A stretch of 61,142 nt of DNA from contig NZ_MVAR01000020.1 in NCBI RefSeq assembly GCF_001999325.1, positions 1 to 61,142 of the forward strand, written 5' to 3'. The notes under the pieces are model-generated. The model searched no databases, was not told the DNA's origin, and saw nothing but the letters and a program-made list of their open reading frames with translations. The position numbers and the translations under genes are program-made. This document shows positions 24,450-35,532 of this stretch, in pieces (position 1 is the stretch's first letter; each line of letters starts with the position of its first letter). The stretch is from Thioalkalivibrio versutus. Its GTDB lineage: Bacteria > Pseudomonadota > Gammaproteobacteria > Ectothiorhodospirales > Ectothiorhodospiraceae.

Positions 24450-24653
24450 TCAGGGGAAGATTTCGCCGGGCTTGAGCCCCATGGATTTCAGGATCATCAC
24501 CAGCGGGCAGAAGCCGGTAAACGAGGCCTGAATCAGGTGGATGCCCATGAAGACGGCGAGCAGCAGCCACCAGGGGCTGGCCAGCCAGGTGAGCAGTACG
24601 CTGATCAGGACGACAATACCGGCAAACAACATGAAGAAACGGTCGGTGGACAT
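24450..24653 (-). CDS. DUF2892 small membrane protein, copy 2
   Basis: A 67-residue paralogue of the preceding entry, starting 'MSTDRFFMLFAGIVVLISVL' and ending 'TGFCPLVMILKSMGLKPGE'. Both hydrophobic helices and the FCP motif are kept. Start 24653 is chosen over an upstream ATG because GGGAGGGAG lies just before it and the length then equals that of copy 1. The upstream leader contains TACTACCCAGTAGATAG, a short inverted repeat (CTAC/GTAG) that could be an operator. Confidence 0.82.
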   Translation of the reverse strand: MSTDRFFMLFAGIVVLISVLLTWLASPWWLLLAVFMGIHLIQASFTGFCPLVMILKSMGLKPGEIFP

Positions 24654-24971
24654 GAGCACTCCCTCCCTTGTTACTACCCAGTAGATAGCACCGGCGCGGG
24701 AGTTCGGCAAGCATCGGATCGGATGCCCGCCTGGGGTGGATGCGGATCAACGCACGCGTTCGCGCTCGCGCGGCAACACCGTCGGTGGGCAGAATCGGCC
24801 AAGCCCCGGCGTTCCATCGGTCGTGGGGTGGGTACTCCACGCTCCCCGATCTGCGTTGCGACCTCCAATGAGAGGACACAGGCCGGTAGCGCGTCTACCC
24901 GTCTGCGTGCCGTATCGGGTCGCGGAAAACACGGGGTGCCAACGCGGACCTGCGCATGGATCCGTGTCTCT
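24654..24971. other. Intergenic region between gltA and the DUF2892 pair
   Basis: About 318 bp. Frames here have no recognisable content. It holds the DUF2892 promoter region at its left end and the 3' trailer of gltA at its right end. I found no hairpin strong enough to call a terminator. Confidence 0.4.
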
Positions 24972-26276
<1,305 letters not shown>

Positions 26277-26414
26277 GAAACGGCCTCGTAGCGAAGGGGT
26301 CGTCCGGATGCGGATTAGGTGAATGGTAAACCATCGACCGGCCCGCGGCAGAGGGGTGCGTGAAGTGTGTTGAGCTCGGAGGAAAAGGGCGATCGCGCTT
26401 GCCGCGCGAGGGCG

Positions 26415-27386
26415 TCAGGGCCCGGGGGTTCCGCGGCGCTGGCGCTTGTCGGCGTACATCGCGGCATCGGCGCTGGTCTGGGCCTCGGGCAGGGACCCGC
26501 TGACGGAGCGGCAGGCGTAACCGATGGACGCCGACACACCGGCCTCCTGCAGCACCGCCCGCAGCCGGTTCGCGATCCCGGGGAGGTGGTCGGCCGGCGT
26601 CTCCGGAAGCAGCACGCCAAATTCGTCTCCACCCAGGCGGGCAATGATGTCGATTTCGCGACTGGCATCCCGCAGGGCCTGGCCAGCCGCCTTGATCAAT
26701 CGGTCGCCGGCGTCATGGCCTTCCTGGTCGTTGACGGTCTTCAGGTTGTCGAGGTCGATGGCGACGAGACCCGCCGGGAGGCTGTGATCCTGGCAGCGCT
26801 GTTCCTCGGCGCTCAACGCGAGTAGCCAGCCGCGCCGGTTGCAGGTGCCGGTGAGGGCGTCGTTGTAGGCCTCCAGTCGCAGGGCCTCGCGCTCGCGTTC
26901 CAGTTCGTCGATCTGGCGGCGCTGGCGGATCAGTGACTCGATGACGGTGACGGCGGCCTGGATCTGGTCGGATTGCGCTTCGATGTCGGCCGATATGGGC
27001 TCCGGATTCATCGCGCAAAGTACGCCATACATCTCGTATTCGTGGTCCTGTACCGGAAACCCGATGTAGCTGCCGATGGCGGGGGGATCGGGTTGTGCGG
27101 CGAGGGCTTCCTGGTAGGCGGGAACCTGTTGTACGTCCGGCGTGATTCGCGGGCCGCGTTCGGCGAGCATGCGGATGCAGAAGGAGTTGCTCCAGTCAAA
27201 GGCCGTGCCGGCCTGAATGCCGTACCCGTGGTCGTCGGCGCGCACCACGATCTGCTCGTTGCCCTCGATGCGGGTTAGCATCCAGACGTCCAGGGGGGCG
27301 ATCCGGCGGAGCAGTTTCAGGACGTGATCGACCCCGAGGTTGAACGGCGAGGGCGCGGTATCGGGGGGATCGAAGATTCGGGCCAT
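26415..27386 (-). CDS. GAF-GGDEF diguanylate cyclase
   Basis: A 323-residue cytoplasmic protein. A GAF domain covers about residues 20-155 ('DVWMLTRIEGNEQIVVRAD' and 'NSFCIRMLAERGPRITPDV' and 'IGSYIGFPVQDHEYEMYG'), followed by a coiled linker rich in Arg/Glu and a GGDEF domain. The A-site is intact ('IARLGGDEFGVLLPE'), and the metal-binding Asp is in 'VAIDLDNLKTVND'. It should therefore make c-di-GMP. No RxxD inhibitory site is evident five residues before the motif. It is followed on the same strand by nothing, and preceded 56 bp upstream by a paralogue whose active site is destroyed, suggesting an enzyme and sensor pair. Confidence 0.9.
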   Translation of the reverse strand: MARIFDPPDTAPSPFNLGVDHVLKLLRRIAPLDVWMLTRIEGNEQIVVRADDHGYGIQAGTAFDWSNSFCIRMLAERGPRITPDVQQVPAYQEALAAQPDPPAIGSYIGFPVQDHEYEMYGVLCAMNPEPISADIEAQSDQIQAAVTVIESLIRQRRQIDELEREREALRLEAYNDALTGTCNRRGWLLALSAEEQRCQDHSLPAGLVAIDLDNLKTVNDQEGHDAGDRLIKAAGQALRDASREIDIIARLGGDEFGVLLPETPADHLPGIANRLRAVLQEAGVSASIGYACRSVSGSLPEAQTSADAAMYADKRQRRGTPGP

Positions 27387-27442
27387 GGGGCATTCCGTCG
27401 AGACGGTGGGGGCGGCTGTTCGCCGCGCAGGATGGAAAAAGT

Positions 27443-28393
27443 CTAGGAGATCGCAGGTCGCGCTGCCGGTCGCAGTTCGCGTTCCGCGCGCTTCAGGGCG
27501 TGTTCCAGGCTTCCAGCACCGGGTTCGCGCATGGCGTGGCCAATGGCCGCGGGGATGGCCTTTGCGGACAGGGCCTGTCGGATGTGTTGCGCCCGCGCCG
27601 CCAGGGGTTGCGCCCTCAGGTCGATCGCGAGCAGGCCGAAGCGGGTGCCACCGAGTCGACCGATCAGGTCGCTGGGGCCTGCCAGGCCCTGCAGGGCGAG
27701 GATCGCGCGAACCAGTTCGGTGTCATCCTGAATGCCAGTGCTGTCCACGCTCGAGTCCCCGGGGAAGAGATCGAACAGGATGATGCCGGCGGGTTGGCCG
27801 CTCTGTTGGCAGCGGGTCTCCTCTGCGTCTACCGCGAGCTCCCAGCCGTGGCGGTTGAGCACGCCGGTCAGGGGATCACCGTGGGCGGCCAGGGCCGCGT
27901 GCTGTCGCAACCGGTCCAGCCCCTCGGCGCGCTGGCTGAGGCGCAGCAGGTGCCCCAGCGATCCTGCCAGGGCACGAACGACCGGCTCATGGTGTTCGAT
28001 CGCGGGGTCCATGGGTTCGGGATGCAATCCGCAAAGCGTGCCGAAGAGTTCGCCATCGGCATCGTACAGCGGGAACCCGATGTAGCAGCCAATCGTTGCG
28101 ATGTCATTGATCGGGGCACTGGCATAGGCTGGAACCGTGCGTGCGTCGGCGGCGATGTTCGGTCCGTCTCCGGCGTTCATGTGCACGCAGTAGGAGTGCT
28201 GCCAGCTGAATGCCGCCCCGGGACGGATGCGCGGTGCGTGGCCGTGGGTGTGCAATACCACCCAGTCGTCGGATTCGACCCGCGTGAGCATCCACATGTC
28301 CAGCGGGATCAACGCCTGCAGCGCCCTCAGGGTGGCGTCGACGGCTCCGGAGAAGTCGTCGGCCAGTGCGGTAGCAAGGGTGGCCCGGGGCAT
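27443..28393 (-). CDS. GAF with degenerate GGDEF (GGTRF) protein
   Basis: A 316-residue paralogue of the downstream cyclase. The GAF part is well kept ('DMWMLTRVESDDWVVLHTH', 'IGCYIGFPLYDADGELFG'). The GGDEF part starts normally ('DPLTGVLNRHGWELAVDAE') but the signature reads 'IGRLGGTRFGLLAID', so the catalytic Asp-Glu is Thr-Arg. The first metal segment 'IILFDLFPGDSS' is also altered. It therefore cannot cyclise GTP and may act as a ligand-binding or dimer partner for the active cyclase 56 bp downstream. The frame is clean over its whole length, which argues against simple decay. Confidence 0.85.
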   Translation of the reverse strand: MPRATLATALADDFSGAVDATLRALQALIPLDMWMLTRVESDDWVVLHTHGHAPRIRPGAAFSWQHSYCVHMNAGDGPNIAADARTVPAYASAPINDIATIGCYIGFPLYDADGELFGTLCGLHPEPMDPAIEHHEPVVRALAGSLGHLLRLSQRAEGLDRLRQHAALAAHGDPLTGVLNRHGWELAVDAEETRCQQSGQPAGIILFDLFPGDSSVDSTGIQDDTELVRAILALQGLAGPSDLIGRLGGTRFGLLAIDLRAQPLAARAQHIRQALSAKAIPAAIGHAMREPGAGSLEHALKRAERELRPAARPAIS

Positions 28394-28428
28394 TGGAGGT
28401 TTAGCTCGGTTCGGTCGAGCCGGTCATC

Positions 28429-29925
28429 CTACAGGCGCGGGAGTTCTGGGTGCGACAGCTGCCCACCGTGGACGTGTTGGCGTCCGAACTCGGCGCAGCG
28501 GGCGAGGGTGGGGATGGCCTTGCCGGGGTTGAGCAGCCCGAGCGGGTCGAACGCGCGGCGCAGGTGGTGAAACTGCTCCAGTTCCGGCGCGGCGAACTGC
28601 ACGCACATGCCGTCCAGCTTTTCCACGCCTACGCCGTGTTCCCCGGTGACGGTGCCACCCACCTCCACGCAGAGTTCGAGGATCTGCTGGCCGAAGGCCT
28701 CCGCCGTTTCCAGTTGCCCGGGCTGGTTGGCGTCGTAGAGGATCAGTGGATGCAGGTTGCCGTCGCCGGCGTGGAACACGTTGCACACGCCGAGGCCAAC
28801 CTCGCGCGACAGGATGTTGATCCGTTCCAGCACCGTCCCGATCTGGTGGCGCGGGATGGTCCCGTCCATGCAGTAGTAGTCCGGCGAAATACGCCCGGCG
28901 GCAGGGAACGCGGCCTTGCGCCCGGCCCAGAACAATGCGCGTTCGGCGTCGTCGCGGGCGGTGTGCACCTCGGTGGCCCCCAGATCCAGGAGCTTCTGGC
29001 GTACCACCATGACGTCCTCGGAGACCTCGGCGTTGGTCCCGTCGAGTTCGCACAAGAGGATCGCGGCCGCCTCCACCGGGTAGCCGGCGTGGACGAAGTC
29101 CTCCGCAGCGCGGATGGCAGCGTTGTCCATCATTTCCAGCCCGGCGGGAATCAGTCCGGCGGCGATGATGCCTGCCACTGCGCGTCCGGCGGCCTCGGCC
29201 TGGTCAAAGCTGGCCAGCAGGACCTGGGTGCGCTCGGGGCGGGGCAGCAGCCGCACGGTGACTTCGGTGACGATGCCCAGCATGCCCTCCGAGCCAACCA
29301 TGAAGGCGAGCAGGTCCAGTCCGGCACTATCCAGCGTCTTGCCGCCGAGGCGGATGATCTCGCCCTCGAGGGTGACCAGTTCCAGCCCGATCACGTTGTG
29401 CACGGTGAGTCCGTACTTCAGGCAATGCACGCCTCCCGCGTTCTCGGCCACGTTGCCGCCGATGGAACACGCGATCTGCGAGGACGGGTCGGGTGCGTAG
29501 TAGAGCCCCTGCGGGGCCGCCGCCTCGGAGATCGCGAGGTTGCGCACGCCGGGCTGGACGACCGCGCAGCGGTTGTCGGCATCGATCTCCAGGATGCGAT
29601 TGAAGCGCGCCAGGGATAGCAGCAGCCCAGTCTCGCTGGGCAGGGCGCCGCCGGACAGCCCGGTGCCAGCCCCGCGTGGCACGATCGGGACCCCGTGCTC
29701 GCGACAAAGCCGGAGGCAGGTCAGCAGTTCCTCGTGGGTCCGTGGCAGGGCCACGGCCCCGGGGATCTGGCGGTAGGCGGAGAGACCGTCGCACTCATAG
29801 GCTCGGCGTTCCGCGGCCTCGACCACCAGGGCGTCCGAGGGCAGCTCGGTGGTCAGACCCTCAATGACCGCAGCCAGCGCCTGTGCGGCGGCCTCGGTCG
29901 GCGGTGTGGCGGGATGGGCGCTCAT
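28429..29925 (-). CDS. FAD-linked 2-hydroxyacid oxidase, GlcD-like
   Basis: A 498-residue flavoprotein of the PCMH/vanillyl-alcohol oxidase fold. 'VPIVPRGAGTGLSGGALPSE' is the FAD pyrophosphate loop, and 'APDPSSQIACSIGGNVAENAGG' and 'LKYGLTVHNVIGLELVT' follow. The C-terminal cap has 'NVFHAGDGNLHPLILYD', the His/Asp/Asn metal-site block, and 'GTVTGEHGVGVEKLDGM'. These are typical of glycolate oxidase subunit GlcD, which oxidises glycolate or D-lactate and passes electrons through GlcE and GlcF. No glcE or glcF is adjacent here. D-lactate dehydrogenase is an alternative name. The ATG at 29925 overlaps no neighbour; crcB is divergent. Confidence 0.9.
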   Translation of the reverse strand: MSAHPATPPTEAAAQALAAVIEGLTTELPSDALVVEAAERRAYECDGLSAYRQIPGAVALPRTHEELLTCLRLCREHGVPIVPRGAGTGLSGGALPSETGLLLSLARFNRILEIDADNRCAVVQPGVRNLAISEAAAPQGLYYAPDPSSQIACSIGGNVAENAGGVHCLKYGLTVHNVIGLELVTLEGEIIRLGGKTLDSAGLDLLAFMVGSEGMLGIVTEVTVRLLPRPERTQVLLASFDQAEAAGRAVAGIIAAGLIPAGLEMMDNAAIRAAEDFVHAGYPVEAAAILLCELDGTNAEVSEDVMVVRQKLLDLGATEVHTARDDAERALFWAGRKAAFPAAGRISPDYYCMDGTIPRHQIGTVLERINILSREVGLGVCNVFHAGDGNLHPLILYDANQPGQLETAEAFGQQILELCVEVGGTVTGEHGVGVEKLDGMCVQFAAPELEQFHHLRRAFDPLGLLNPGKAIPTLARCAEFGRQHVHGGQLSHPELPRL

Positions 29926-30003
29926 GACCTCGATGGTAGGGGTCTGCTGGGTCCGTGTGAGGTGATCGCATAAACTGTGGGTCTTTTCCGCAAGCGGGAC
30001 GTG

Positions 30004-31789
<1,786 letters not shown>

Positions 31790-31814
31790 GAGGTCCACCG
31801 GGAGTCTTCTCGAC

Positions 31815-32885
31815 GTGAATAACGCCCTTGGCAGGAAGAATTGGTTGGGTTGGCTGGCGAGCGTCGTCTCGCTGGTGGGCATGGTGGTGTTGTTCGCGAC
31901 CGCCTCTGTGGCGGACGAATCCGTCGAATCCGACGAGGGGATCGTGTTCGATGACACCCCGCGCCCGATTGGGCTGCATACGCCCGACTGGTTCGAGCTG
32001 AGCTTCCTCGATCTGCGCGAGGACCTGGAAGACGCGGTGGAGCAGGGAAAGATGGGGCTGGCCGTCTACTTCGGCATGGATGACTGCCCCTATTGCGAGG
32101 CGCTGTTTGACAAGAACTTCGCACAGGACGATATCCGCGAGTACCTCGCGTCACACTTCAACGTGGTGGCGATCGACGCGCTGGGCACACGTGAAGTCAC
32201 GGACCTGGAGGGCGAGACCTGGCTTGAACGGCGCTACGCCGCCGAACAACGGCTGAACTTTACCCCTTCGATTGCCTTTTACGACGAGGATGGCGAGCGC
32301 ATCCATCAGATGCGCGGTTACTACCCGCCATACCGGTTCCGCGCGCTGCTGGAATACGTGATTGACCGGCATGACCGCGAGGAGAGTTTTCGCGACTATC
32401 TGGAGCGCGCCGACCCACCGCCAAAGTTCGATCTCGACGACATCAACCAGCGGGAGTTCTTCATCAACCAGCCGTATGCGCTGGATCGGAGCCGAATCCC
32501 CGCCGAACGCCCACTGGTGGTGTTCTTTGAGCGCGAGGCCTGCCATGCCTGCGATATCATGCACTCCGAGCCGCTGCAGCAGGACGAGGTGCTGGAGCGC
32601 ATCGGCCTGATGGATGCGGTGCAGCTGGATGCCGACGATGCCGATACGCCGGTGCTGACGCCGGGTGGCGACCGCACCAACGCAAAAGACTGGGCCGCGG
32701 AACTGGGTGTGCACTGGGCGCCCACGCTCATTTTCTTCGACGAGCGTGGCGAAGAGATTATCCGCATCGATTCGGTCGTCCACCAGAATCGGCTGCGCAA
32801 CGTGCTGGACTTTGTCCTGACCCGTGGCTACGAGGAGTATCCGACCTTCGAACGCTGGCGTGCCCAGCAGCCGCCGCGCCCCTGA
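31815..32885 (+). CDS. Exported tandem thioredoxin-fold protein (SoxW-like)
   Basis: A 356-residue protein with an N-terminal signal or anchor ('WLASVVSLVGMVVLFATASV') and two thioredoxin-like domains. The first has CPYC at residues 91-94 with a cis-Pro block 'RLNFTPSIAFYDEDG'. The second has CHAC at 243-246 with 'LGVHWAPTLIFFDERG'. Each domain resembles the SoxW/thioredoxin_2 group of periplasmic reductases. Two unequal active sites in one chain suggest relay of electrons or a dithiol-disulfide exchange partner, which is inference. A GTG start with GGGAG upstream is used. It follows serS closely but is functionally unrelated, so readthrough is likely. Confidence 0.8.
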   Translation: MNNALGRKNWLGWLASVVSLVGMVVLFATASVADESVESDEGIVFDDTPRPIGLHTPDWFELSFLDLREDLEDAVEQGKMGLAVYFGMDDCPYCEALFDKNFAQDDIREYLASHFNVVAIDALGTREVTDLEGETWLERRYAAEQRLNFTPSIAFYDEDGERIHQMRGYYPPYRFRALLEYVIDRHDREESFRDYLERADPPPKFDLDDINQREFFINQPYALDRSRIPAERPLVVFFEREACHACDIMHSEPLQQDEVLERIGLMDAVQLDADDADTPVLTPGGDRTNAKDWAAELGVHWAPTLIFFDERGEEIIRIDSVVHQNRLRNVLDFVLTRGYEEYPTFERWRAQQPPRP

Positions 32886-32914
32886 CCACGCCGCTGACTC
32901 AAGGAATCATCCCT

Positions 32915-33337
32915 TTGCATTTCGACCGTGACTTCGTAATCCGCAACCGTGAAGTGCTGGAAGGTATCGTTGCCCGTTCCCACCGCGTGGCGCTGGGAAT
33001 CTTCGCGCTGACCTTCGGGGGCTACGGGGCGGCGGTATGGCTCTGGTTCCAGGACAACGTGTGGGCCGCCCTGGTGGTGGCGACGCTCAGCTATCTGGTG
33101 TTCCGCCAGTTCCGCATGCTGGCGCTGGGCGTAGCGCGCATGCCGCTACGCGGCGATGCGGAGGCGGTGGAGGCGCTCAAGGCGATCGATATGGCGCTGG
33201 AACAGGACAAGCCCCACCCGGTACTGGCCGAGGTCGAGGCGCATCTGCGGGCGCTAGAAGAGGCGCCCGCAACGCAGGAGGAACGCGAGGCCGCGGGCCC
33301 GGACGATTCGAAGAAGGGGGCCGGCAAGGGCGACTGA
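32915..33337 (+). CDS. Small membrane protein of unknown function
   Basis: A 140-residue protein starting at TTG 32915 with AAGGAA upstream. Two hydrophobic segments occur ('VALGIFALTFGGYGAAVWLW' and 'VWAALVVATLSYLVFRQF'), then a soluble tail 'DAEAVEALKAIDMALEQDKP' with a Lys/Asp-rich end. I do not recognise the family. It lies 29 bp after the tandem thioredoxin gene, so the two may be co-transcribed and co-located in the envelope. A rare start codon and lack of recognised homology lower the certainty. Confidence 0.6.
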   Translation: MHFDRDFVIRNREVLEGIVARSHRVALGIFALTFGGYGAAVWLWFQDNVWAALVVATLSYLVFRQFRMLALGVARMPLRGDAEAVEALKAIDMALEQDKPHPVLAEVEAHLRALEEAPATQEEREAAGPDDSKKGAGKGD

Positions 33338-33358
33338 CAGCGACCTGTGATCTCCGGA

Positions 33359-33682
33359 TCAGAGCTCGACGGGTACGCCCAGTTTCTGTTCGATGACCCG
33401 CACCAGGGTCGCGTGCAGCTCTTCGCCGTTGCGATCGTCGATCCAGGTGCCTTCCTCGTCGGAATAGCCGAAATGGGCCGGTCCTTCGGGCGAGGAGAGC
33501 CAGATCTGCTGTGCGGCCTCCTGGCGGTTCAGGATCATCTGGGCGCCATCGTCGAATTCGATCGTCATCACGCCGTCGATCAGGTCAATGTCCAGGTCGT
33601 CCAGCGCGCTTTGCTCGGTGAGGCGGGTCTGGATGTCGTCCAGGGTGTTTTCGGCGAATACGGCGAAGGAGGTCTGGCTCAT
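33359..33682 (-). CDS. cyaY: Frataxin-like iron-sulfur assembly protein
   Basis: A 107-residue CyaY homologue, normal length. The acidic first helix 'TLDDIQTRLTEQSALDDLD' is the iron-binding ridge, then beta strands 'DGVMTIEFDDGAQMILNRQEA' (family block in part) and 'QQIWLSSPEGPAHFGY' with the conserved Trp. It tunes the IscS-IscU cysteine desulfurase complex. It is convergent with the membrane protein and upstream of no obvious operon partner. Start at 33682. Confidence 0.95.
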   Translation of the reverse strand: MSQTSFAVFAENTLDDIQTRLTEQSALDDLDIDLIDGVMTIEFDDGAQMILNRQEAAQQIWLSSPEGPAHFGYSDEEGTWIDDRNGEELHATLVRVIEQKLGVPVEL

Positions 33683-33734
33683 GGGGATCTCGATACGGTC
33701 GGGAAGAGGGGGTTGGCTGCGCCGCGATTATAGG

Positions 33735-34121
33735 TCAGCCGCGCCAGGCGGCAATGGCCAACCCGGCCCAGCCGAGGATAAACGCCGTGCCGCCCAGCGG
33801 TGCAATCGCGCCGAGGATACGGGGTGCGCCGAGCGCCAGGGCATACAGGCTCCCAGAGAACAGCAGGATGCCGATCACGAACGCCACAGCACTGGCAGCG
33901 GCCCAGCCGTTGGCCAGGTGGGCCCACAACGCCGCGACCAGCAGCAGGGCCAGGGCATGGATGAAGTGATACTGGACGCCGGTATGCCAGGTCGCGAGGG
34001 CCTGTTCCGTCAGGCGTTCCTGCAGGGCGTGGGCGCCGAAGGCGCCGAGGACGACGGCAATCCCTGCCAACAGGGCAGCGATGACAACAAGGGGGCGAAT
34101 CAGCGGTTCGCTGGCCCCCAT
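33735..34121 (-). CDS. DUF423 integral membrane protein
   Basis: A 128-residue protein with four hydrophobic helices. Family marks: 'GIAVVLGAFGAHALQERL' near the N-terminus, 'WHTGVQYHFIHALALLL' in the second helix, 'GILLFSGSLYALALGAPR' and 'APLGGTAFILGWAGLA' at the end. DUF423 (YgdD) is widespread and uncharacterised. The ATG overlaps the stop of the upstream hypothetical gene (TGATG at 34119-34123), so the two are translationally coupled. Confidence 0.88.
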   Translation of the reverse strand: MGASEPLIRPLVVIAALLAGIAVVLGAFGAHALQERLTEQALATWHTGVQYHFIHALALLLVAALWAHLANGWAAASAVAFVIGILLFSGSLYALALGAPRILGAIAPLGGTAFILGWAGLAIAAWRG

Positions 34122-34456
34122 CAGGCGTCGTCGCCCATCTCGCTGTCGATGTCCTGGCCGGCGACCCAGCCGTGCTCACGGGCGCGCTCGATGGCTTCGT
34201 TATGGATGCGCTCATGGCGCTCGCGCAGCTCGGGCGGGAGGTTGCTGATGCGCAGGCTGTATTTGTCCCACTCGGCGTTGACCTGGTCATGCAGCATCTG
34301 GATGCGCGAGACATCCCAGCCATCGCAGGTTTCGTCCTCCGGGAGGATGCCGAATACCCAGGCATCGCGGATGAAATTGCCGATGGGGGTCATGCCGGCG
34401 TACATGTCGTTGTACAGGCCGACGTAGGTGCGACTGGAGCGTTTGGGTTCATTCAT
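34121..34456 (-). CDS. Conserved hypothetical protein
   Basis: A 111-residue soluble protein beginning 'MNEPKRSSRTYVGLYNDMYA' and ending 'EHGWVAGQDIDSEMGDDA'. It has no Cys pair or membrane segment. The sequence is Tyr/Asp/Glu-rich with several conserved-looking Trp. I do not recognise a family. It overlaps DUF423, which argues that it is a real gene. The compound hairpin element starts 19 bp upstream of it, so its promoter may lie inside that repeat. Confidence 0.6.
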   Translation of the reverse strand: MNEPKRSSRTYVGLYNDMYAGMTPIGNFIRDAWVFGILPEDETCDGWDVSRIQMLHDQVNAEWDKYSLRISNLPPELRERHERIHNEAIERAREHGWVAGQDIDSEMGDDA

Positions 34457-34474
34457 GCTGCATAGTCTAGGGAA

Positions 34475-34761
34475 ATACTGATGAATGTACACACTCGCGT
34501 TGGCACCCCAGGTTTTCCGAGACAAGGCGCGTCGTGCAGCGGGTAGTGGTTCTACCCGCCCGTTTTTGATGGATTCGGGGCGCAACGCAGGATCGGGGAA
34601 CCTGGGGTGCCAACCCCATAAACCATTGAATGCAGGGGCTCGGCCGCTTTTGCGTGCGCCCAGCGTTGCGGCTCGCTTATGTAGCTCGGCTACACTTCGC
34701 TCACCGCGCCTTGTTCGCACGCAAAAGCGACTCGAGCGCGAGGGTGTACATTCATCAGTAT
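34475..34761. repeat. Compound hairpin (REP/MITE-like) element
   Basis: Terminal inverted repeats of 25 bp (34475-34499 and 34737-34761, 24 of 25 complementary) enclose two palindromic units. Unit 1 has 15-bp perfect arms at 34500-34514 and 34599-34613 and an inner hairpin (GCGGGTAG/CTACCCGC). Unit 2 has 14-bp arms at 34645-34658 and 34716-34729 and an inner GTAGC/GCTAC hairpin. Both units contain an ACAAGGCGCG-type block, showing they are related. It has no coding capacity and resembles non-autonomous or REP-type elements. It fills the gap between two divergent genes. Confidence 0.7.
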
Positions 34762-34842
34762 GTCCCTCGGCGTGCGTCCGTCTCAGGCAAAGCGATTTCG
34801 ACGCGGGTTCCGGGGGCTTCCGGACGCGAACGGGGATACCAG

Positions 34843-35403
34843 GTGCACGCAACAAACGACTCGCTGACTCGGGTACGCATCCGCGCCCTGATCAAACTGA
34901 TGGTTCTCGGGGCCGCCCTGCTGCTGGTTGGGGTGATGCTCCGGTACGCCTTTTCCGGACCGGGCGATACCCGTGGCGAGACGCTGCGGGTGGATCTTGC
35001 CGAGATTGCCCCGGGCGAGGCCCTGCGTGTGATTCACGGTAGCCGCCACGTGCTTGTGGTCCATCGCGATGCGGCGTGGCAGGCCGCCCTGGCCGGTGAT
35101 GACGAGCTGGTCGACCCGGAGGCCCGCCGCGGCCAGCAACCGGACGGGCTGGATCGGCCATTGCGCAGCTTCCGGCCCGAGTGGCTGGTGGTGATCGGCG
35201 AAAGTGCGGATCTGGGTTGCGAGCTGGACCTGGTCCACCCGGACGAGGCCGACGGCTGGAGCGGTGGCTTTGTCGACCGCTGCCGGGGCGGACGTTACGA
35301 CGGCGCCGGCCGCGTATATGCGGATCAATCGGCCCGGCGCAACCTGCCCATCCCCGACTATCGCTTCGCCGGGGATGACCAACTGATCCTGGGCAGACCG
35401 TGA
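34843..35403 (+). CDS. Rieske-fold protein lacking all iron-sulfur ligands
   Basis: A 186-residue protein from GTG 34843 (CGGGG upstream). One membrane helix lies near residues 15-37. The rest matches the ubiquinol-cytochrome c reductase Rieske subunit: 'VDLAEIAPGEALRV', 'HGSRHVLVVHRDAAW', 'LRSFRPEWLVVIGESADLGC', 'GGFVDRCRGGRYDGAGRVY' and 'NLPIPDYRFAGDDQLILG'. In true Rieske proteins these read C-T-H-L-G-C and C-P-C-H. Here they are S121-A-D123-L-G-C126 and D145-R-C147-R148, so both Cys and both His ligands are gone while the disulfide pair C126/C147 remains. No petB or petC gene is nearby. It cannot hold a [2Fe-2S] centre in the usual way. A structural or regulatory role is inference. Confidence 0.8.
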   Translation: MHATNDSLTRVRIRALIKLMVLGAALLLVGVMLRYAFSGPGDTRGETLRVDLAEIAPGEALRVIHGSRHVLVVHRDAAWQAALAGDDELVDPEARRGQQPDGLDRPLRSFRPEWLVVIGESADLGCELDLVHPDEADGWSGGFVDRCRGGRYDGAGRVYADQSARRNLPIPDYRFAGDDQLILGRP

Positions 35404-35532
35404 AGGTCACCTCCCAAGCGGCCCCGGCTCTTTCACAGGGCCCCAGGGGTGACGTGGTTCCGGGAGGCGCCAACCCGGTATGCGGGTGTCTCTGCGGACG
35501 CGGAAAACCGTGTCCGGCCTGGACGGTCTGAG

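Noticed and set aside
29930-30003. Possible fluoride riboswitch before crcB
   Set aside because: GGTGAT, AAACTG and a GATGATG block occur in the right order, but the closing arm of the first stem is missing. A covariance-model search would be needed to support it.
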